DNA from: Deltaproteobacteria bacterium
GTDB lineage: Bacteria > Desulfobacterota > DSM-4660 > Desulfatiglandales > B25-G16
Length of the DNA: 11,796 nt
Assembly: GCA_018400255.1 (NCBI GenBank)
Contig: JAGYMO010000189.1
Location: 1 to 11,796 of the forward strand
Direction: 5' to 3'
Positions 7,287-11,796 of the stretch are shown in pieces; positions within the stretch are counted from its first letter, which is position 1; each line of letters opens with the position of its first letter. The notes below the pieces were generated by a model. That model saw nothing but the letters and a program-made list of their open reading frames with translations. It was not told where the DNA came from and made no database searches. A program made the position numbers and the translations under genes.

Positions 7287-7688
7287 AGCCCTACCTCCTT
7301 TATAGTACATAATGTAGTAAAGCCCTTATAAAGAAAATCCCTTTTAAAATCTTAATAAAAAATTACTATGATTTTGGGGTTTGTCAAGATGCGTGCTTTT
7401 TTTTCCTTGTGTTTGCTTGGGGGGGAGGGGAGGCTACCTACATGATTGCTGAATAGTGTCGGCTAACAATTTTTGCTTACAAAAATCTTGGAGCATAATA
7501 ATGATGGCAGGGATACTGTATTCATGGCGGCTTTAGGGTTAATTCAGGGCTTTGAAGGGCTTGATAGCTGATAATTTGGGCAAAACCAGACTAGAAATTA
7601 CTTTCTAAGGGCCGGCTTTAAGGCCTGATAGTTTACGTTTTTACTGTTAACTGCAACTATTATGATTGCAGGGTCTCAGCCTTTACCA
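7287..7688. other. Gene-free region between hsp20 pair and HIT gene
   Basis: I see no gene in these 402 bases. They contain the leader and presumed promoter of the hsp20 operon (near 7311-7390), a T8 run (7397-7404), a G-rich run (7419-7433), a perfect 7-bp stem-loop ATTTTTG-CTTA-CAAAAAT (7469-7486), a 6-bp stem-loop TAGAAA-ttac-TTTCTA (7592-7607), and CTGCAA (7651-7656) against TTGCAG (7666-7671). The last lies 18-38 bases beyond the HIT stop codon and could be part of its 3' end, though no T-run follows on that strand. An imperfect direct repeat of about 20 bases occurs at 7548-7567 and 7614-7631. Confidence 0.5.
7469..7486. repeat. Perfect AT-rich stem-loop
   Basis: ATTTTTG and CAAAAAT form a perfect 7-bp stem closed by a four-base CTTA loop. 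The composition is AT-rich and no gene end lies next to it, so a terminator role is uncertain in either direction. Confidence 0.3.
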
Positions 7689-8108
7689 TCAATAAGCCGG
7701 CATATATTTTTTAACCTGATCTGCCAAGGCTTGAACTTCTTCCATATTACCGGGCTTCATTTCCCACGTTGATATAGACAGGCCATCATTGTTCCAGCGA
7801 GGAATTATGTGGACATGAAGATGGGGAATAACCTGATCAGAGGCCTTCCCGTTAAGCTGGAGTACTGTTGCCCCATCAGCGTTTAATGCCTCTTTTATAG
7901 CCATGGCGCATCTCTTTACGGCGTGAAAAACCGCTGATAGATCATCCTTTTCTATTTCGAAAATATTTTCCGCATGCCTTTTAGGCACAACAAGAAGGTG
8001 ACCCTTGGCTGACGGATTTATATCCATAAAGGCAATCACGCGTTCCTCATCAAGCACCTTTATTGCGGGTATATCCCCAGAGATGATTTTGCAAAATATA
8101 CAGTCCAT
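7689..8108 (-). CDS. HIT-family nucleotide hydrolase (Hint-like)
   Basis: Histidine-triad protein of 139 residues; bacterial members hydrolyse purine nucleoside phosphoramidates, adenylylated compounds or dinucleotides. The start MDCIFCKIISGDIPA is canonical, with the zinc-binding pair C3-x2-C6 of HIT proteins. The core shows the substrate loop NPSAKGHLLVVPKRH (31-45) and the catalytic triad motif HLHVHII (H96, H98, H100) followed by PRW. The ribosome site before the ATG at 8108 is weak, but the family N-terminus makes the start secure. It is 92 bases downstream of the HoxU-like gene on the same strand and without a visible terminator between them, so it may be read through from that operon; a functional link to it is not evident. 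The natural substrate is unknown. Confidence 0.95.
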   Translation of the reverse strand: MDCIFCKIISGDIPAIKVLDEERVIAFMDINPSAKGHLLVVPKRHAENIFEIEKDDLSAVFHAVKRCAMAIKEALNADGATVLQLNGKASDQVIPHLHVHIIPRWNNDGLSISTWEMKPGNMEEVQALADQVKKYMPAY

Positions 8109-8200
8109 TGTAGTTATTCTCGTTGAGATGTAATTTTTGTAAAAACTCTTTTATGTGCGGCGTTGTCTTTATCAGCTCTCAGTTTTTTATTGCGGAATAA

Positions 8201-8914
8201 TCATCTGCAGTCAGGGCATTTATCCCAGAAATCCTTTGGGATTCCTTCGGTGATTTTTCCAAAATAGTCGAGCTGAAACCACGGGGCAAAGCTCCTTCCA
8301 CAGACCTTGCATTTTTTCATGGGAAGTGTCCTTCCCCATCGGACAATAGTTCTCTCGTTTTCGTTCTCCTCAACCTTTATGCAATTGGTTGGACAGACAT
8401 AAGCACATGCACCGCAGGCTATACATGTTTGAGGATTAATCTCCAGTGGCGGACCTACTTTTCTGCTGGACCCGCGTCCAAGAAAGGAAATGGCTTCAAC
8501 ACCAACGACTTCCCGGCAGACCCGTTCGCATAATCCACAGAGGATGCAGTCGTCATTGTCAAGGCTAAATCGTGGCGTTCCTACGGAGTACTCCTCAGCC
8601 AACTCTTTAATAACCGGCACATTAGGGCTTCTGGCAAGCAAAAGCTCTATGACCAGCTTCCTGGCCCTTATAACCTTTTCCGTTTTTGTTTGGACCTTAA
8701 TCCCCTCCTGCACCGGATAATTACAGGATGTAGTAAGCCTTGTTCTGTTGCCTCTGGTAATTTCTACCTGACAAAGGCGGCATGCGCCATAAGGCTCAAG
8801 GGCCTCATGGTAGCATAGATGAGGAATATCAAAGCCATTGTCTAAGGCGACCTGAAGAACATTTTGCCCTTCTTCTGCCTCTACTTCAATTCCATCAATT
8901 GTAAATTTAATCAT
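8201..8914 (-). CDS. HoxU/NuoG-like iron-sulfur electron-transfer subunit
   Basis: Electron-transfer subunit of 237 residues, expected to be cytoplasmic and to work with the NuoE- and NuoF-like proteins encoded just upstream. In order: a plant-type [2Fe-2S] ferredoxin domain (about 1-78; C34, C45, C48, C64 in LCYHEALEPYGACRLCQVE); a linker at 92-118; a two-cluster [4Fe-4S] domain with C123-x2-C126-x2-C129-x3-C133 and C164-x2-C167-x2-C170-x3-C174; then a tail with C202-x2-C205 and C233-x2-C236, which looks like a zinc ribbon or rubredoxin-type knuckle pair. The linker contains no His or Cys, so the NuoG/HoxU N5-type cluster is missing. It has no molybdopterin-type NuoG domain and no H-cluster domain, so it is neither a full NuoG nor a hydrogenase HydA. 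The start ATG follows TAAAGG by a slightly long spacing; the gap to nuoF is 62 bases. Confidence 0.88.
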   Translation of the reverse strand: MIKFTIDGIEVEAEEGQNVLQVALDNGFDIPHLCYHEALEPYGACRLCQVEITRGNRTRLTTSCNYPVQEGIKVQTKTEKVIRARKLVIELLLARSPNVPVIKELAEEYSVGTPRFSLDNDDCILCGLCERVCREVVGVEAISFLGRGSSRKVGPPLEINPQTCIACGACAYVCPTNCIKVEENENERTIVRWGRTLPMKKCKVCGRSFAPWFQLDYFGKITEGIPKDFWDKCPDCR

Positions 8915-8976
8915 CTTTAAATAACCTTTACCTTATTGCTAATTATTTGCTTACGCTTTTATATGAGTAACGAGAT

Positions 8977-10830
8977 TTAAACTACTTTAACGGCATCAAA
9001 GTTACAGGCGGCCAAACATGCCCCACACCGGATACATGTATCAGGGTCTATTGTGTGAAGCTCCTTTTTCTTGCCGGTAATCGCGTCTGCCGGGCACACG
9101 GTTTTGCATACCCCGCAGCCGGTACATTTTGCTTCATCGATGGAATAGGTTATGAGGGCCTTGCACACGCCTGCCGGACATCTTTTTTCCTTAATGTGGG
9201 CCTCATACTCATCCCTGAAATATTTTATGGTGCTGAGCACAGGATTGGGTGCTGTCTGGCCAAGGGCGCAGAGAGAACCTTCAGCAACGATCCAGCTTAA
9301 ATCTTCTAAGAGTTCAATGTCGCCCTCTTTACCTTTACCCTCGGTAATTGCGTTAAGAACCTCGTACATGCGCCGGGTTCCTTCCCTGCATGTTGTGCAT
9401 TTGCCGCAGCTTTCGTCCTTTAGGAAATTCATAAAGTATTTGGCAATATCTACCATGCATGTTTTATCATCCATGACAATCATGCCGCCAGACCCCATCA
9501 TGGAGCCTACCTCAGTGAGTCTGTCGTAGTCTATGGGCATATCTATGAGTGAGGTGGGTATAGCGCCCCCTGAAGGCCCTCCGGTCTGTACGGCCTTAAG
9601 TTTACCGTTTCCGGAGATGCCGCCGCCGATATTTTCAACAACTTCTCTTATGGTTATTCCCATAGGTACCTCGACAAGGCCGGTGTTTTTAACCTTGCCA
9701 ACAAGGGAGAAAATCTTGGTGCCCTTACTGCCTTCAGTGCCAATGCTCGTGTACCAGTCAACGCCTTTGTTTATGATAAGCGGCACATTTGCCCATGTCT
9801 CCACATTATTAAGATCAGTCGGTTGATCCCAGAGGCCGCTTTCAACGGTGTGAATATGTTTCGCCCTTGGCTCACCCGCCTTCCCCTCGAGTGAGGCCAT
9901 AAGTGCCGTTGATTCGCCGCAGATAAATGCACCACCGCCCCTGCTTACCGTAATATCGAAATTAAAATGTGTACCAAGAATATTTTTTCCTAACAATCCA
10001 TACGTTCTCAGTTGCTCAATAGCACGCTCAACGTTTTCAGAGGCAAGCGGATATTCATATCTCACATAAACATAACCCTCATCTGAGCCTATAGCATAGG
10101 CACCGATCATCATGCCTTCTAGTACGCTGTGAGGATTTCCTTCCAGGAGCCCTCTATCCATGTAAGCGCCCGGGTCGCCTTCATCAGCGTTGCAAATTAC
10201 GTAGTGTTTTTTGCCGGGGGCATTTCTGCATGACTCCCATTTCCTGCCGGTAGGAAAGCCGCCGCCTCCCCTTCCTCGAAGGCCTGATTTTTTTATCATT
10301 TCGACTACCTCTTCGGGGGAGTTTTCGCGTAAAACCTTTGCCAGGGCAGAATAGCCGCCTATTGCAATGTAATCGTCTAATGAGGTTGGGTCGATTTTGC
10401 TATTATTCCCAAAGATATAAGGGCTCTGCGCCTTATAGAATGGTATGTCCATTTTATGTAAAACGGTTTCACCCGTTTCAGCGTCCTTGTAAAGAAGGCG
10501 GTCTACAACCTTATTTCCTATCAGTGTTTCGCTAACTATATCTGCAATATCCGCAGGCTTAACTTGCTGATAAAGTATGTCTTGGGGGCTAACCATAACA
10601 AGGGGCTCTCTCTCATCAAAGCCCTGGCCGCCTGTTATCCTTATATCTATTTTTCCTGTTAGTCCTTGCTTTTTTAATTCTTTTCGCAAGGTATCTATCA
10701 CCTTTTCGGATCCATATGCCCTGGCAGAGGTTCCCGAGGTAATTGTCACAACTGGCTTTTCAGGGTCTATTCTGTCCAAGATCTCTTGTCTGGCTTTATC
10801 CAACTCCTGAAGACTGCTAATCTTTTTCAT
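8977..10830 (-). CDS. nuoF: NuoF/HydB-like NADH-binding flavin subunit
   Basis: FMN- and NAD(H)-binding subunit of the NuoF/HydB/HndC type, 617 residues. Domains: a thioredoxin-like N-terminus (about 1-105); the flavin/NAD core with GLRGRGGGGFPTGRKW (183-198), NADEGDPGAYMDR (214-226) and GGGAFICGESTAL (298-310); the N3-type [4Fe-4S] motif C475-x2-C478-x2-C481 with C521; a C-x4-C segment (C551, C556) that in HydB relatives belongs to a zinc site; and a C-terminal two-cluster ferredoxin (C569, C572, C575, C579; C599, C602, C605, C609). This layout is that of the soluble bifurcating-hydrogenase HydB rather than the shorter complex I NuoF. Unusually, the N-terminal domain has none of its four [2Fe-2S] cysteines. 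It starts 2 bases after the NuoE-like stop, with AAGGA inside the end of that gene. Confidence 0.93.
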   Translation of the reverse strand: MKKISSLQELDKARQEILDRIDPEKPVVTITSGTSARAYGSEKVIDTLRKELKKQGLTGKIDIRITGGQGFDEREPLVMVSPQDILYQQVKPADIADIVSETLIGNKVVDRLLYKDAETGETVLHKMDIPFYKAQSPYIFGNNSKIDPTSLDDYIAIGGYSALAKVLRENSPEEVVEMIKKSGLRGRGGGGFPTGRKWESCRNAPGKKHYVICNADEGDPGAYMDRGLLEGNPHSVLEGMMIGAYAIGSDEGYVYVRYEYPLASENVERAIEQLRTYGLLGKNILGTHFNFDITVSRGGGAFICGESTALMASLEGKAGEPRAKHIHTVESGLWDQPTDLNNVETWANVPLIINKGVDWYTSIGTEGSKGTKIFSLVGKVKNTGLVEVPMGITIREVVENIGGGISGNGKLKAVQTGGPSGGAIPTSLIDMPIDYDRLTEVGSMMGSGGMIVMDDKTCMVDIAKYFMNFLKDESCGKCTTCREGTRRMYEVLNAITEGKGKEGDIELLEDLSWIVAEGSLCALGQTAPNPVLSTIKYFRDEYEAHIKEKRCPAGVCKALITYSIDEAKCTGCGVCKTVCPADAITGKKKELHTIDPDTCIRCGACLAACNFDAVKVV

Positions 10831-10832
10831 CT

Positions 10833-11300
10833 TTATTCCTTAGATGTTTTTTTGTATTTTTTGATTGCGGACTCTACTCTTGCAGGTGTCATTTGCCCAT
10901 GATACTCTTTTCCAAAAACAACGATAGGGCCCATGGCGCAAGCACCCAAGCAATTAACTGTTTCAAGGGAAAACAGCCCATCCTCTGTCATTTCGCCTAT
11001 ATCTATACCAAGCTCCAATTTAAGCCTGTCAAGTACCATTGGGGCTCCCCTGACGTGGCAGGCAGTCCCGAGACAAACGCTTATGATGTGTTTTCCACGA
11101 GGCTTGAGGCTGAATGCGTTGTAAAAGGATGCTATTCTGTATATCCTTGTCAGAGGTATTGGAAGTTTTTCTGATATATACTCTAAATCCTTTTCGGGCA
11201 GGTAGTTTTGCTTTTCTTGAACTTCCTGCAGTATTGCAATTATTGCAGATTCCCTGTATTCAAATTTTTTTAATATTTGATCGATACCCTTTAGGCTCAT
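10833..11300 (-). CDS. nuoE: NuoE/HydC-like [2Fe-2S] subunit
   Basis: Thioredoxin-like [2Fe-2S] subunit of 155 residues (normal length), which contacts the flavin subunit in complex I, HydABC and related enzymes. The helical N-terminus (about 5-65) includes LPEKDLEYISEKLPIPLTRI and ASFYNAF, both characteristic. The cluster ligands are intact: C76-x4-C81 in VCLGTACHVRG and C117-x3-C121 in NCLGACAMGP. The ATG at 11300 directly abuts the porB stop codon (TAA then ATG), and AAGGAGA lies inside the last codons of porB, so translation is very probably coupled to the oxidoreductase. Because the next subunit has lost its own N-terminal [2Fe-2S] site, this protein is the only thioredoxin-fold cluster carrier in the module. 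Confidence 0.94.
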   Translation of the reverse strand: MSLKGIDQILKKFEYRESAIIAILQEVQEKQNYLPEKDLEYISEKLPIPLTRIYRIASFYNAFSLKPRGKHIISVCLGTACHVRGAPMVLDRLKLELGIDIGEMTEDGLFSLETVNCLGACAMGPIVVFGKEYHGQMTPARVESAIKKYKKTSKE

Positions 11301-11796
11301 TTAATCTCCTTCGGTCATCTTTACTCTTTTCTTTACTTTTTCATACTCTTCAACGACCCTCTTTTGGATTGTATCTATCATCTCTTCGCTGAGATGCCTG
11401 AACCGACCCTGGATTTGTAAATATTCTTTTACAGGCCTTAATCTTTTAATCTCCCCGGTAAACCGATAGCGTCCATTCTCTACCTCATATAAGGGAAACA
11501 CACCTGTCTCAACCGCGAGGCGGCCAGCCTTTATGGAAAGCTCTGGAGGAAGTCTCCAGCCTGTGGGACAGACGGAAAGTATATGGATATAGGCGGGCCC
11601 TTTAATCTTTGCAGCCTTTTTTACCTTATTTATGAGATCTATGGGGTAACTCGGGCATGCTGTGGCAACATACGGTATACTATGGGCTGCGGCGATTTCA
11701 GGCATGTTTTTCTTCCATGTTACCTGGCCTGGTATAACCTTGCCTGCAGGGGAGGTTGTGGTGGAGGCACCGAAAGGCGTTGCCGAGGATCTCTGG
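11301..11796 (-). CDS. porB: Pyruvate/2-oxoacid:ferredoxin oxidoreductase beta subunit, C-terminal part
   Basis: Only the last 164 residues lie in the window; the frame is open through the right edge, so an internal ATG at 11705 is not the start. The enzyme oxidises pyruvate (or another 2-oxoacid) with CoA to acyl-CoA and CO2 using thiamine diphosphate, and reduces ferredoxin. The visible sequence begins QRSSATPFGASTTTSPAGK, a hallmark of PorB C-terminal halves, then has PYVATACPSYPIDL, the conserved CPTGW, AVETGVFPLYEVENG and the ending typical of four-subunit enzymes (VKEYLQIQGRFRHLSEE). The TPP-binding motif and the Fe-S cysteines of PorB would be beyond the edge. Pyruvate is the likely substrate, but 2-oxoisovalerate or related relatives cannot be ruled out from this part. 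It is followed without spacer by the NuoE-like gene. Confidence 0.9.
   Translation of the reverse strand, partial: QRSSATPFGASTTTSPAGKVIPGQVTWKKNMPEIAAAHSIPYVATACPSYPIDLINKVKKAAKIKGPAYIHILSVCPTGWRLPPELSIKAGRLAVETGVFPLYEVENGRYRFTGEIKRLRPVKEYLQIQGRFRHLSEEMIDTIQKRVVEEYEKVKKRVKMTEGD

Noticed and set aside
7382..7404. Intrinsic terminator or sigma-32 promoter near the T8 run
   Set aside because: The T-run has no GC stem before it and no plus-strand gene ends there; the sigma-32-like CTTGACA lacks a correctly spaced CCCCAT box.
8201..10830. Part of a respiratory complex I operon
   Set aside because: The NuoG-like protein is only 237 residues, membrane subunits are absent, and the NuoF-like protein has the extended C-terminal ferredoxin of soluble relatives.
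8201..11300. A complete [FeFe]-hydrogenase HydABC operon
   Set aside because: The third subunit has no H-cluster domain or its cysteine motifs, and no hydrogenase gene is present in the window.
11301..11705. A short stand-alone gene starting at the internal ATG at 11705
   Set aside because: The frame stays open to the window edge and the residues upstream of that ATG match the PorB family, so this is the end of a longer gene.

Overview
The window looks like chromosomal DNA of a strictly anaerobic bacterium. The part of a 2-oxoacid:ferredoxin oxidoreductase beta subunit at the right edge, directly followed by three iron-sulfur flavoprotein subunits of the NuoE/NuoF/HoxU kind, points to ferredoxin- and NAD-based fermentation, syntrophy or sulfate reduction. 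By eye the G+C content is moderate (about 45%), genes have strong GGAGG-type ribosome sites, and TGA is used as a stop. A Desulfobacterota-like (former Deltaproteobacteria) host fits this gene set, but that is inference; no taxonomic marker is present. I see no rRNA, tRNA, CRISPR array, transposase or phage gene.

Layout: bases 1-428 hold no gene but contain a dyad at the very edge and a nested palindromic element. Alanine dehydrogenase (ald) runs leftward from 1541. A 359-base AT-rich divergent promoter region separates it from a rightward hydantoinase/carboxylase pair (hyuA, hyuB; 1901-5773). A small winged-helix/zinc-ribbon regulator converges on hyuB from the other strand (5826-6128). Two tandem Hsp20 small heat-shock genes (6379-7286, minus) follow, then about 400 bases without a gene. 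A HIT-family hydrolase (7689-8108) lies at the promoter-distal end of a minus-strand cluster that enters from beyond the right edge: porB (partial), nuoE-like, nuoF-like, HoxU-like iron-sulfur subunit, HIT.

How the genes may work together: porB and the NuoE-like gene abut with no spacer and the NuoF-like gene follows after 2 bases, so pyruvate (or 2-oxoacid) oxidation and an NAD(H)-reactive flavin/iron-sulfur module are very probably co-transcribed and made together. The module contains no hydrogenase catalytic domain in this window, so it may pass electrons directly between the oxidoreductase (or ferredoxin) and NAD. Ald makes pyruvate and NADH from alanine and could feed the same pathway. 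The hyuAB pair forms its own operon, substrate unknown, of the ATP-dependent hydantoinase/5-oxoprolinase/ketone carboxylase superfamily.

The most unusual features are in the electron-transfer module. The NuoF-like subunit keeps an N-terminal thioredoxin-like domain but has lost all four cysteines that normally hold its [2Fe-2S] cluster. The HoxU-like subunit lacks the NuoG-type His/Cys cluster motif and instead ends in a four-cysteine zinc-ribbon-like tail.
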